Shown piece after piece: positions 25,122 to 37,904 of a stretch of DNA of 62,000 bases (positions within the stretch are counted from its first letter, which is position 1; every line of letters begins with the position of its first letter). The stretch comes from Chrysomallon squamiferum (Eukaryota > Mollusca > Gastropoda > Neomphalida > Peltospiridae), in contig CM022674.1 in the NCBI GenBank assembly GCA_012295275.1, positions 12,889,864 through 12,951,863 on the forward strand. The letters are read 5' to 3'. The notes under the pieces are model-generated. The model did not search any database. It was not told the DNA's origin and worked only from the letters and a program-made list of their open reading frames with translations. The position numbers were made by a program, and so were the translations under genes.

Positions 25122-26740
25122 AAAACACAATTCAAGACCGACAACTCTCGAGAGGTAATCTAAGTTACTTTCGCATTTGGAGCTCGCAAATGTAACACTT
25201 GATTTTTTATTTTTTTTATTTTTATTTTTTTTTAGATATACAAAATACACTCGAACGACAATTATGGAGCAGAATATGTTTATTAACTATAAATAAAACT
25301 CTTCAAGAGCTTTCATTTTCGCTCAAAGTTAGCACGATCTACAGTCAGGTCGTATGACTTTGTTCCGGATCCCAAGAGTTAAGAAGAGCCCCACAGCAAT
25401 CATGCATTAACTGAATGTGTGTGCTACTTTGTTATTTCTGATCATGGAAATAAATAATTTATGAGTTTACATGTAACTTTTCTGTCGGCTATAGAAATGT
25501 ATTCACTAGTGTATTGATAGTATTTTATAGTAGATCGATTTCTGAGCAAATAATCAAATTATTATTATTATTATTAGTTGTAGTAGTAGTAGTAGTAGTT
25601 GTTGTAGTAGTAGTAGTAGTAGCAGCAGTAGTAGTAGTAGTAGTTGTACTGGTATTAGTATTACATTTATCGGAAGGACTTCATGACGTACTTGAAAAAT
25701 CCGAAGGACAATGACGTCACATGCGATCTTCCAGAGTAACCATCGTTCACACATTTTTATTTGGTAAGTTATCTTTCAATTTCAGTTTTCTTGTCTCTTT
25801 TGGCTTTTGTCATATAACTTTTAAATTTAAATGAAATGACAGAAAAACTTCTTAAATACTTATTATCACCAGATGCCTAATGCACAGGTTTCATGTTCAT
25901 TTCTTTGAAGACAGAGCACTGACTGAGATTTCCTTTTTTCTTCAGAAGAAAATGGTTGAAATAAGAAAAAATCTCAAACATTATCTTCGATTCTTAAAAA
26001 ATCAAATAAAATTCAGTTGGTGGTTTATACAAACGATGTTATTAATATATTACATTAGCGAGTACGTTAAAATAATTTGCTTCTTCATTTTCCTCGATTT
26101 CATTTTTATAGCTTCCTATTATTATTATTATTATTATTATTAGAAAATATATATTCACGAATGATGGGGCCAAAACCTCATATTTACTGCGAACAAGTTG
26201 TCAGGAGAGGAGATGAGGATAATCCAACTACTGCCAGTACTGAAGAAATTTTTGTATCCTTGTGGTAGATAGATTTAAAAAAATCAAATAACTGTGTTGA
26301 TTAAAAACAATTTCAAGAGATAAAACGACAAAACAATCAGATAACACAGTTTATTTGGAAATTCTGAAAAACTTCAGTTGATATAAAATGTCACAGTTCT
26401 GTGATTTCATTGGTACTGGGGATGAAACAGGTCAACAACCAAAACCTGAAGCTGTGGCCACCGTTTGTGTCGATGCAGACCTGCAACCGTCGTCTAGGAA
26501 AGCGTGTAACAACCGTAACATAAAACAATAATTTCAAAGCTTTCGCCTGAAATGTACGTCAGTGATTGTTACGACGAACATTTCAGCCCAGGCTGGTGGA
26601 CGAGAACCCTGCTTTGAACCAGCCCACCTGAAAAAAAAAAAAAGAAATATATATTAAAATAATTGTACTGTGTGTGTGTGTGTATTTGTGTCTGTGTCTG
26701 GATGGATGGATGGATGGATGGATGGATGGATGGATAGAAC
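25122..26740 (+). repeat. long-type downstream spacer after copy 2
   Basis: Same order of blocks as 18976-20830 and ends in a short GGAT tract near 26699-26737. About 150 bases present behind copy 1 (the part containing AAAATGTTTGTG to CTCTGGAGATTACG) are missing here, at about 25320. Confidence 0.7.
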
Positions 26741-27043
26741 GTTACAGTGTTTGACTTCTACTTCAGCGAAAACGTTATGTCACTTTTGGGTAAACACAAA
26801 AATCTTTGTGATCCAATAAAAATGTGAAATTATAATATTTGACAGAGATAAAACAGACAGAGTTCTTTAAAAGTGAAGTATAACGTATAACGTGTGTAGG
26901 TATATAACAATATTCATACATAGATACATACATCCATAAATACAAACATATATATATATATATATATTTATATATACATATGTATATATATATACTTTCA
27001 CACCTGCATATGTAGATATACAGATACACACACACACACATAT

Positions 27044-27081
<38 letters not shown>

Positions 27082-27677
27082 ATACAGATATACACACAAA
27101 CATATATGTATATAATTATATACATCCTCAAAGAAAGAAAGAAACATTATTTATATACAAACAAGTACACATGAATACTGCCTCCTTCAAAAATACGTTA
27201 ACAAAGACTCATAAGCTTAATCATGTAAAATAGTAGACTTTCATAATAATTACGATTGTAGTAGTTTGTTGTAGTTGTAGTAATAATAATAATAATGTAG
27301 TAGCTTTGTCAGCAACAGTTGTTGTAGTAGTAGTAATAGAAGTAATTGTAATAATAGTAGTAGTCGTAATAATAGCAGTAGTACTACTAGTAGTAGTATC
27401 AGTAATGGTAGCAGTAGTGGTAATAGAATTAAGCATTAGTAATGATAATGTTTTAATAGTTTAAACGGTTAGTTTTATGAACAAGGAAATATCTTCTATG
27501 GAGATGCTAAATACATGATTAGACGAAATGTTGTTATGTGAAACATTTTGATTAGGATTTAAATTCAATACGGCTTCCAGAGTTATTTCCCCTCCGTTTT
27601 AAAACCGAACTTTTTTTCTTCTATTCTTTTATTTTAGTTTATTTTAGTTTATTTGACTAATATTTACTAATAGATCA

Positions 27678-27722
<45 letters not shown>

Positions 27723-28484
27723 AATAAATAAATAAAATTTATATAAAACAAAATAAAATAAAATAAGATAAAAATTGGGTTAAAGTTACATACTGAATAC
27801 AATTCTAAATCTGAAAGATGTATCTGTCTGTCTGCGGATCAAATGAATAAATGAATGAATGAATGAATGAATGAATGAATGAAAATATGAATAAGGACAT
27901 AAATAATTAAATATATAATAAGGAAGTAAATGTTCTAATTAATAAACATATGTAAATTATTAAACTAATAATAATAATAGTAAATAATAAATAAATAAAT
28001 ATAAAATGTTTTAAACGTTACTAAATATTTCTCCGGAAACTTCCGAAAACTAACGAATGTCTAGATTCTTTTATTGTCTTCATCTGTTTGTTATACTTGA
28101 AAAACAATAAATGAACAGAACAAACGGAATTGATTTATTAATAACAAATATTTAATTCATAACGAGAAGATAAATATAGCGTAATAAAAATGATTATGGG
28201 ATGACTTATTCACACATGTGTTTTGTGGTTACCTAAAGCAAGAAAAATCAATTAAAAGAAAGCATGTGACAACCGTAACATAATACAATAATTTCAAAGC
28301 TTTCGCCTGAAATGTACGTCAGTGATTGTTACAACGAACATTTCAGCCCAGGCTGGGGAACGAGAACCCTGCTTTGAACCAGCGCGTCTGAAAAAGAAAA
28401 AAAAGAAATATATATAAAAATAATTGTACTGTCTGTGTGTGTGTGTGTTTGTGTCTGTGTGTGTGGATGGATGGATGGATGGAA
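26741..28484 (+). repeat. ghost array unit that has lost its receptor gene
   Basis: Starts as a normal long upstream spacer. At about 28070 it jumps past the trinucleotide tracts (CTAGATTCTTTTATTGTC join), runs to about 28260, then jumps again (ATTAAAA to GAAAGCATGTGAC) straight into the end of a downstream spacer, followed by a GGAT tract. The second jump removes the promoter, the whole coding sequence and most of the 3' flank (about 3.2 kb relative to unit 2); the first removes about 1 kb. Confidence 0.7.
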
Positions 28485-30150
28485 CGTTACAGTGTTTGAC
28501 TTCTACTTCAGCGCACGCTCTCAGCGAAAAGGTTATGGCACTTTTCGGTAAACACAAAAATCTTCGTGATCCTATAAAAATGTGAAATTATAATATTTGA
28601 CAGAGATAAGACAGTCAGAGTTCTTTAAAAGTGAAGTATAACGTATGACGTGTGTACGTATATAAAAATATACATACATAGATACATAAATCCATAAATA
28701 CAAACATATATAGATAGGTTTGTACATATGTATATATACATACTTACACACATGCATATATAGATATACATATACACACACATACACACACACACATATA
28801 TATATATATATATTCTTATACAGATATACACACAAACATATATGTATATAATTATATACATCCTCAAAGAAAGAAAGAAACATTATTTATATACAAACAA
28901 GTACACATGAATACTGCCCCCTTCAAAAATACGTTAACAAAGACTCATAAGCTTAAACATGTAAAATAGTAGACTTTTATAATAATTACGATTGTAGTAG
29001 TTTGTTGTAGTTGTAGTAATAATAATAATAATGTAGTAGCTTTGCCAGCAACAGTTGTTGTAGTAGTAGTAATAGAAGCAATTGTAATAATAGTAGTAGT
29101 CGTAATAATAGCAGTAGTACTACGACTAGTAGTATCAGTAATGGTAGCAGTAGTAGTAATAGAATTAAGAATTAGTGTTGGTAGTAATAAAAATGTTTTA
29201 ATGGTTTAAAACGGTTAGTTTTATGAACAAGGAAATATCTTCTATGAAGATGCTAAATACATGATTAGACGAAATGTTGTTATGTGAAACATTTTGATTA
29301 GGATTTAAATTCAATACGGCTTCCAGAGTTATTTCCCCTCCGTTTTAAAACCGAACTTTTTTTCTTCTATTCTTTTATTTCATTTGACTAATATTTTAGT
29401 TTATTTGACTGATATTTACTAATAGACAAATAGATAGTTAGATAGATAAATAAATAAATAAAATTTATATAAAACAAATTAAAATAAAATAAATTAAAAA
29501 TTTGGTTAAAGTTACATACTGAATAAAATTCTAAATCTGAAAGATGTATCTGTCTGTCTGCGGATCAAATGAATAAATGAATGAATGAATGAATGAAAAT
29601 ATGAATAAGGACATAAATAATAAAATAATAATAAGGAAGTAAATGTTCTAATTAATAAACATATGTAAATTAGTACAAAAAAAAAAAAATAATAATAATA
29701 ATAATAGTAAATAATAAATAAATTAATATAAAATGTTTTAAACGTTACTAAATATTTTTCCGAAAACTTCCGAGAACTAACGAATACCTAGATTCTCTTA
29801 AATATTGGAAAAGGAACGCCCATAGCTTTGTCTCTTTAATTGAAATTACAGAAACTCGAATGACTTGGGAAATCTATTTATTTCAGATTTACCTTTGTTT
29901 TATAGACTCAGGTAAATTAATTAGTCTTTGCCTTTGATCTGCCATGGATATATTGAAACTAGATTAGAAACTGTTTTAATTATTTACTTTGTTAGTTTAG
30001 TTCGATGGAAGCTGAATTTCATTAATCCGGTTTAAATTTGAAGAAGAGTATAAATTAGAAATAAAATGAATGAATGAATGAATGAATGAATGAATAAAAA
30101 TAGGCTTACAGAAATAATGCTACAACTACTGCTACTACTACTACTACTCT

Positions 30151-30186
<36 letters not shown>

Positions 30187-30431
30187 TACTACTACTACTA
30201 TCACTACAACTGCTGCTACTACTAATTGTACTGCTCTTATTAGTTATACTGCAATTAAAAATACTACTACTACTTTTACTACGATTACAACAACAGCAAC
30301 TATAACTGTGCTGCTGTTACTTGTACACCTTTGCTGTTAGTATCCTTAATATTACTAAATTACTACTAATACTATTACTCCTACTGCTGCTACTACTACT
30401 ATTACTACTACTATTATTACTACTACTACTG

Positions 30432-30467
<36 letters not shown>

Positions 30468-31480
30468 TTACTACTACTACTGCTACTACTAATACTGCAA
30501 CTACTACTACTTTTGCTTCTGCTGATGATGATGATGTTTTTTGTACTACGACTCCAACTACTATTATTACATTACTACTTCTACTACTACTACTATTACT
30601 AATACTACTATTGTACTAGTATCAGTAGTAATAACAATAATAGTAATAAATATAAGAACAACAACAACAACAATAATAATAATAATCGTATTTATAATTC
30701 TTTCATTAAAATCAACCAGTAATACCTGGCTGTAATAAAATATTATGAGCAATGACAATATGTTTGTGGAAACGAAACTCAATCCTGCGAAAATTACATT
30801 ATTGTCTTCATCTGTTTGTTATACCTGAAAAACAATAAATGAACAGAACAAACGGAATTGATTTATTAATAACAAATATTTAATTCATAACGAGAAGATA
30901 AATATAGCGTAATAAAAATGATTATGGGATGACTTATTCACACATGTGTTTTGTGGTTACCTAGAGCAAGAAAAATCAATTAAAATGGACGGAAGTATGT
31001 TAAAATGTAATTCTGGTGAGTTTGCAAGTTACAATAGCTGATATTCAGTACAAAATCAATTTAGTTATTCTTTTATGTTTTTTTTTTTTTTTTTTTTTTA
31101 ATTCGAATTATTTTTATTTATTTATTTATTTATTGTTTTATTATTGTTTATTTGTTTGTTTATTTCTAGTCGTTACTCGTTTTTTTTTTTTTTTTTATGT
31201 CTTAAAAATGTTATTTGAATATATACATTATCTTTATCGATACGTACCATATCAAACTAACATCGAAACATGAAATCTGTCTTTTTCTCTTTCTCTAAAT
31301 AATACAAAATAATGAAATAAAAAAAAATAAAAATAAAATAAAAAATAAACATATAAATAACATGTAGAAGGATAGGAAAATAAAATACAGTTTTCATTAA
31401 TTTAACAATAAGGTATCGGATTTGTTTACACACGTAATTGAAGAAGTAGGAATTGTTCTAAAATCATGCAGGACAGTTCA
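28485..31480 (+). repeat. long-type upstream spacer before copy 3
   Basis: Full long spacer: CA/TA repeats (28660-28850), GTA tracts (28990-29160), an AT-rich middle, CTA/ATT tracts (30120-30600) and T-rich DNA (31070-31200) up to the leader. Confidence 0.75.
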
Positions 31481-31481
31481 G

Positions 31482-31586
31482 TACAAAAATCAATAACAAA
31501 ACAAACACTGTTACAAGAACACACGTACAAATGTCAGTTAGCTCGCGAGCGCCGACTAAACAGGCAGAAAGGTTTTCGACGTAAAA
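31482..31586 (+). promoter_or_regulatory. copy 3 leader with damaged TATA box; uORF retained
   Basis: The position equivalent to TATAAAAA reads TACAAAAA (31482-31489); it is the only copy of seven with a change there. The 17-codon uORF (31531-31584) is intact. Confidence 0.5.
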
Positions 31587-32749
31587 ATGAAGAATCTCGT
31601 AATACTGTGGATTCTGTTTGTAACTTCTCAAGGACTCGACAAAAACAGAACGTTACAATTACGTCACATGCTGTTGGATAACTATTCACGTGCCGTGCAG
31701 CCGACTTCCGGTAGTCAAAAACTTATTTTGAAATTGCGACTAATTCCACTTTCTATTGTAGAACTTGATCAAACGAAGCAGACGTTCACTGTTCTCGCAC
31801 ACGTGATTGTCACGTGGTTAGATCGAGAACTGGCATGGAACGGAAGTGAATTCTCCGATGTGAATACTTTATCTCTGGAACTGGATGACGTTTGGTGGCC
31901 GAAGTATCAAATTACTAATTCGGTTGACCGTGTTACTGGGCAGACTCTGTATTCGTCTATCCTGCTAATCAAGAACGGACAGGTAATCTACTTATCAACT
32001 GACGTGTTCAAAACTATTTGTACAGTTGACCTTACAAGGTATCCTTTCGACACGCAAGACTGTGCAATTATATTTTCGTCGTCGTCGTTGGACTACGATT
32101 ACAGCGATCTCAATTCCAGTCTGCTAGACACTCGTCACGATTACTTCACGGAAACTAACGAATGGCTTTTGATCGATTTTTATTCCTTCACGAAAACTGC
32201 CGATTTAAGCGGGATCCCTATGGTTGAGTTTCATTTCAAACTTCGGCGACATTCGGTTTACTACGTACTCACGATCATACTGCCTGTAAGTCTTCTGTCA
32301 ATTCTTGATGCTTTTGTGTTTCTGCTTCCTGTCGAGTCAGGAGAGAAGATGTCTTTTCTCATCTCCATAATGCTGTCCTTCGCCGTCTATCTCAACTTCA
32401 TTAATGACGTCATGCCCAAGTCGAAACAAGTTTCCAAACTGGCTGCTTACCTCGTTCTCGCACTCGCTCAAAGCGCCATTTCCATCATTATAACTATATG
32501 CACGTTAGATGTCTATCACCGTGGCAACCGTAGTAGCTTCACCGACAAGAATAAAAAATAATTCCAACTCGTTCGTCTGCAGATGACAACACAAAAGAAG
32601 AGAAGACAACTGCGGAATTTTGTGGAAAACACTTCGTGAAAACGACTCAAAATGTCGCTCGTGCTCCATCAGCGCGCAAACTGAATTTGATTCTGTTTTC
32701 TGTGTTTCTGATGTCTGCTTTGTTAAGCCCTTTGCTATTTTTAGTATGA
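31587..32749 (+). pseudogene. chemotactile-type Cys-loop receptor, copy 3 (frameshifted)
   Basis: Homologous to the intact copies along its whole length, but the A-run at 32553-32558 has six A where the others have four. The frame therefore stops at TAA 32559-32561 after 324 residues. What remains has the signal peptide, Cys-loop and M1-M3; the end of the intracellular loop and M4 are lost. The old frame continues, shifted, to a TGA at 32747-32749 (1163 bases in all, against 1161). Together with the altered TATA box this looks like a young pseudogene. A homopolymer assembly error remains possible. Upstream flank long-type, downstream flank short-type. It has Leu136 where the others have Gly or Arg. 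Confidence 0.8.
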
Positions 32750-34085
32750 AAAACATAATTCAAGACCGACAACTAATTCAAGACCGATAACTCTCGCATT
32801 TGGAGCTCTGAAATGGAATTCTTAAATTTTTTGAGATATACAAAGTACCCTCGAACGACAATTATCGACTAAAATATGGTTCTTGATGTTTTTAACTATA
32901 AACAATTCTCTTGAAGAGTATTCAATTTCGAATAAAATCTTTGTCAAACATTAATAATTTTTAATAGAGAAAGTTTATAATTATGCTGGTAGCGGTTTTG
33001 AGGCATTTCACTGTTTTTTATTCAATCAGAGTACATTGATTTTTTATACGAAGAATCTTTATTGAAACCCTCCCTCTTGAGGATACGGTCAAAGTCAGAA
33101 TGATCTACAGTCAGGTCCTATGACTTTGTTCTGAGGCCCAAGAACCAAGAAGGGCCTCACAGCAATCATGCATTAACTGAATACGTGAGTTACATTATGT
33201 TATTTCTGATCACGGAAATAAATAATTAAATAATAATAAAGAAGTAAGTGTACTAATTAATAAACATATGTAAATTAGCACAAAACATTATTAATAATAA
33301 GCAATAAATAAATTAATATAAAATGTTTTAAAAGTTTCTAAATATTCCACCGGAAACTTCCGAAAACTAACGAATGCCGACAGGTTTTCCATTTTGATTT
33401 AAGTTATAGAAAATGGAATGACTTGGGATAATCTATTTATTTCAGATTTACCTTTGTTTTATAGACACAGGTAAATTTATTAGTCTTTGCCTTTGATCTG
33501 CCTTGGATATACTGAAACTAGATTAGAAACTGTTCTAATTATTTACTTTTTAGTTTAGTTCGATGGAAGCTGAATTTCATTAACCCGGTTTAAATTTGAA
33601 GGAGAAAGTAAATTAGAAATAATGTGAATGAATGAATAAATGAATGAATGAATGAATGGATAAAAATAGGCGTAGGTAAATCAGCGGTGATATTTTTAAC
33701 ACTGTTCAATAGTACTATTACTACAGAAATTCTACTACTACTACTACTACTACTACTATTACTACTATCACTACTACTACTACTGCTGCTGTTACTAATT
33801 ATACTGCTATTATTAGTCACGCTTCAATTATTATTAATACTACTACTTTTACTATGACGACAACAGCAACTATAACTGTGCAGTTGTTACTTCTAACACT
33901 GTTGCTGTTAGTATTCTTAATATTACTACTACTAATACAACTACTACTGCTACTACTACTACCACTGTTGCTTCTGCTGACGATGATGATGCTTTTTGTA
34001 CTACTAATCCCACTACTATTATTACATTACTACTACTATTACTAATGCTACTATAGTAGTAGTTGTATTAATAACAACAACTACC

Positions 34086-34159
<74 letters not shown>

Positions 34160-34650
34160 CGTAACTGTAATACTTTCATTAAAATCAACAACTAATACCT
34201 GGCTTTAGTAAAATATTAAGTGTAATGACAATATCTCTGTGCAAACGAAACTCAATCCAGCGGACATTACATTATTGTCTTCATCTGTTTGTTGTACCTG
34301 AACAGGCAAAAACCAGGTAAATGAATAGAACAAAAGGAATTGATTTTTTGATGACAAATAATTTAACTGATAAGTTGAAGATAAATATAGTGTAATACAA
34401 ATGATTATGGCATGGCTTATTCAAACATCTGTTTTGTGGTTACCAAAAACAAGAAAAATCAAATAAAAGGGACGAAAATATGTTAAAATGTGATTCTGGT
34501 CAGTTTACAAGTAACAATAGTTGATATTCAGTAGAAAATGTAGCAGGATAGGAAACAAAAATAGTTTTCATTATTTTAACAATAATTTGTCGCATTTATT
34601 TACAAATATAACTGTAAAACTAGAAATCTTTCTGAAATCACACAGGACAA
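32750..34650 (+). repeat. short-type spacer between copies 3 and 4
   Basis: The 3' flank joins directly to the middle of an upstream spacer at about 33225 (GGAAATAAATAATTAAATAATAATAA), so the GGAT block and the first 1.1 kb of the long upstream spacer are absent. Holds CTA/ATT tracts (33725-34050) and a long AAT tract (34085-34160). Confidence 0.75.
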
Positions 34651-34654
34651 TAAG

Positions 34655-34760
34655 TATAAAAATCGACAACCAAAACAAACACTATTACAAGAACACACGT
34701 ACAAATGTCAGTTAGCTCGCGAGCGCCGACTAAACAGGCAGAAAGTTTTTCGACGTAAAA
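34655..34760 (+). promoter_or_regulatory. copy 4 leader: TATA box and 17-codon uORF
   Basis: TATAAAAA at 34655-34662; uORF 34705-34758 ending TAA two bases before the receptor ATG. The 45 bases between TATA and uATG match copies 5 and 7 (GACAACC variant). Confidence 0.55.
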
Positions 34761-35921
34761 ATGAAGAATCTCGTAATACTGTGGATTCTGTTTGTAACTT
34801 CTCAAGGACTCGACAAAAACAGAACGTTACAATTACGTCACATGCTGCTGGATAACTATTCACGTGCGGTCCAGCCGACTTCCGGTGGTCATAAACTTCC
34901 TTTGAAGTTGCGACTCCTTCCACTTTCTATTGTAGAACTTGATCAAACGAAGCAGACGTTCACTGTTCTCGCACACGTGTTTGTCACGTGGTTAGATCCA
35001 GAACTGGCATGGAACGGAAGTGAATTCTCCGATGTGAATACTTTATCTCTGGAACTGGATGAAGTTTGGTGGCCGAAGTATCAAATTACTAATTCGGTTG
35101 ACCGAGTTACTGGGCAGACTCTGTATTCGTCTATCCTGCTAATCAAGAACGGACAGGTAATCTACGGATCAACTGACGTGTTCAAAACTATTTGTACAGT
35201 TGACCTTACAAGGTATCCTTTCGACACGCAAGACTGTGCAATTATATTTTCGTCGTCGTCGTTGGACTACGATTACAGCGATCTCAATTCCAGTCTGCTA
35301 GACACTCGTCACGATTACTTCACGGAAACTAACGAATGGCTTTTGATCGATTTTTATTCCTTCACGAAAACTGCCGATTTAAGCGGGATCCCTATGGTTG
35401 AGTTTCATTTCAAACTTCGGCGACATTCGGTTTACTACGTACTCACGATCATACTGCCTGTAAGTCTTCTGTCAATTCTTGATGCTTTTGTGTTTCTGCT
35501 TCCTGTCGAGTCAGGAGAGAAGATGTCTTTTCTCATCTCCATAATGCTGTCCTTCGCCGTCTATCTCAACTTCATTAATGACGTCATGCCCAAGTCGAAA
35601 CACGTTTCCAAACTGGCTGCTTACCTCGTTCTCGCACTCGCTCAAAGCGCCATTTCCATCATTATAACTATATGCACGTTAGATGTCTATCACCGTGGCA
35701 ACCGTAGTAGCCTCACCGACAAGAATAAAATAATTCCAGCTCGTTCGTCTGCTGATGACGACACAAAAGAAGAGAAGACAACTGCGGAATTTTGTGGAAA
35801 ACAGTTCGTGAAAACGACTCAAAATGTCGCTCGTGCTCCATCAGCGCGCAAACTGAATTTGATTCTGTTTTCTGTGTTTCTGATGTCTGCTTTGTTAAGC
35901 CCTTTGCTATTTTTAGTATGA
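34761..35921 (+). CDS. chemotactile-type Cys-loop receptor, copy 4 (intact)
   Basis: Full-length 386-residue single-exon copy with all family landmarks. Distinguishing residues: Gly43-His44 (shared with copy 7), Pro47, Leu53, Pro80 (shared with copies 5 and 6, where the rest have Arg), Glu98, Glu101, Tyr135-Gly136, His281 in the M2-M3 loop and Gln348. Short-type spacers lie on both sides, so this and copy 5 probably arose by duplication of a short unit of about 3.15 kb. Confidence 0.85.
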   Translation: MKNLVILWILFVTSQGLDKNRTLQLRHMLLDNYSRAVQPTSGGHKLPLKLRLLPLSIVELDQTKQTFTVLAHVFVTWLDPELAWNGSEFSDVNTLSLELDEVWWPKYQITNSVDRVTGQTLYSSILLIKNGQVIYGSTDVFKTICTVDLTRYPFDTQDCAIIFSSSSLDYDYSDLNSSLLDTRHDYFTETNEWLLIDFYSFTKTADLSGIPMVEFHFKLRRHSVYYVLTIILPVSLLSILDAFVFLLPVESGEKMSFLISIMLSFAVYLNFINDVMPKSKHVSKLAAYLVLALAQSAISIIITICTLDVYHRGNRSSLTDKNKIIPARSSADDDTKEEKTTAEFCGKQFVKTTQNVARAPSARKLNLILFSVFLMSALLSPLLFLV

Positions 35922-37259
35922 AAAACACAATTCAAGACCGATAACCCTCGACTGGTAGTCTCAGTTACTTTCGCCTTTGGAGCTCTGAAATGGAATTCTT
36001 CAATTTTTTCAGATATACAAAATACACTGGAACGACAATTATCGACTAGAATATGGTTCTTGATGTTTTTAACTATAAACAATTCTCTTGAAGAGTATTC
36101 AATTTCGAATAAAATCTTTGTCAAACATTAATAATTTTTAATAGAGAAAGTTTATAATTATGCTGGTAGCGGTTTTGAGGCATTTCACTGTTTTTAATTC
36201 AATCAGAGTACATTGATTCTTTATACGAAGAATCTTTATTGAAATCCTCCCTCTTGAGGATACGGTCAAAGTCAGAATGATCTACAGTCAGGTCCTATGA
36301 ATTTGTTCAGGGGCCCAAGAACCAAGAAGGGCCTCACAGCAATCATGCATTAACTGAATACGTGAGTTACATTATGTTATTTCTGATCATGGAAATAAAT
36401 AATTAAATAATAATAAAGAAGTAAGTGTACTAATTAATAAACATATGTAAATTAGCACAAAACATTATTAATAATAAGCAATAAATAAATTAATATAAAA
36501 TGTTTTAAAAGTTTCTAAATATTCCACCGGAAACTTCCGAAAACTAACGAATGCCGACAGGTTTTCCATTTTTATTTAAGTTATACAAAATGGAATGACT
36601 TGGGATAATCTATTTATTTCAGATTTACCTTTGTTTTATAAACACAGGTAAATTTATTAGTCTTTGCCTTTGATCTGCCTTGGATATACTGAAACTAGAT
36701 TAGAACTTGTTCTAATTATTTACTTTGTTAGTTTAGTTCGATGGAAGCTGAATTTCATTAACCCGGTTTAAATTTGAAGGAGAAAGTAAATTAGAAATAA
36801 TGTGAATGAATGAATAAATGAATGAATGAATGAATGAATGAATGAATGAATGGATAAAAATAGGCGTAGGTAAATCAGCGGTGATATTTTTAATACTGTT
36901 CAATAGTACTATTACTACAGAAATTCTACTACTACTACTACTACTATTACTACTACTGCTGCTGTTACTAATTATACTGCTATTATAATGTCACGCTTCA
37001 ATTATTATTACTACTACTACTTTTACTATGACGACAACAGCAACTATAACTGTGCAGTTGTTACTTCTAACACTGTTGCTGTTAGTATTCTTAATATTAC
37101 TACTACTACTACAACTACTACTACTACTGTTGCTTCTGTTGACGATGACGATGCTTTTTGTACTACTAATCCCACTACTGTTATTACATTACTACTTCTA
37201 CTACTACTACTAATACTAATGCTACTATAGTAGTAGTTGTATTAATAACAACAACTACC

Positions 37260-37303
<44 letters not shown>

Positions 37304-37798
37304 CGTAACTGTAATACTTTAATTAAAATCAACCAGTAATACCTGGCTTTAGTAATATATTAAGTGTAATGACAATATGTCTGTGCAAACGAAACTCAAT
37401 TCAGCGGACGTTACATTATTGTCTTCATCTGTTTGTTGTACCTGAACAGGCAAAAACCAGGTAAATGAATAGAACAAAAGGAATTGATTTTTTAATGACA
37501 AATAGTTTAACTGATAAGTTGAAGATAAATATAGTGTAATACAAATGATTATGGCATGGCTTATTCAAACATCTGTTTTGTGGTTACTAAAAGCAAGAAA
37601 AATCTAATAAAAGGGACGAAAATATGTTAAAATGTGATTCTGGTCAGTTTACAAGTAACAATAGTTGATGTTCCCTATAAAATGTAGCAGGATAGGAAAC
37701 AAAAATAGTTTTCATTATTTTAACAATAATTTGTCGCATTTATTTACAGATAAAATTGTAAAACTAGAAATCTTTCTGAAATCACACAGGACAATAAG
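35922..37798 (+). repeat. short-type spacer between copies 4 and 5
   Basis: Nearly identical in order to 32750-34650, with the same internal join at about 36405. The AAT tract (37260-37302) and CTA tracts (36925-37215) are shorter, which accounts for most of the length difference. Confidence 0.75.
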
Positions 37799-37904
37799 TA
37801 TAAAAATCGACAACCAAAACAAACACTATTACAAGAACACACGTACAAATGTCAGTTAGCTCGCGAGCGCCGACTAAACAGGCAGAAAGTTTTTCGACGT
37901 AAAA
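37799..37904 (+). promoter_or_regulatory. copy 5 leader: TATA box and 17-codon uORF
   Basis: TATAAAAA at 37799-37806; uORF 37849-37902. No differences from copy 4 in these elements. Confidence 0.55.
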
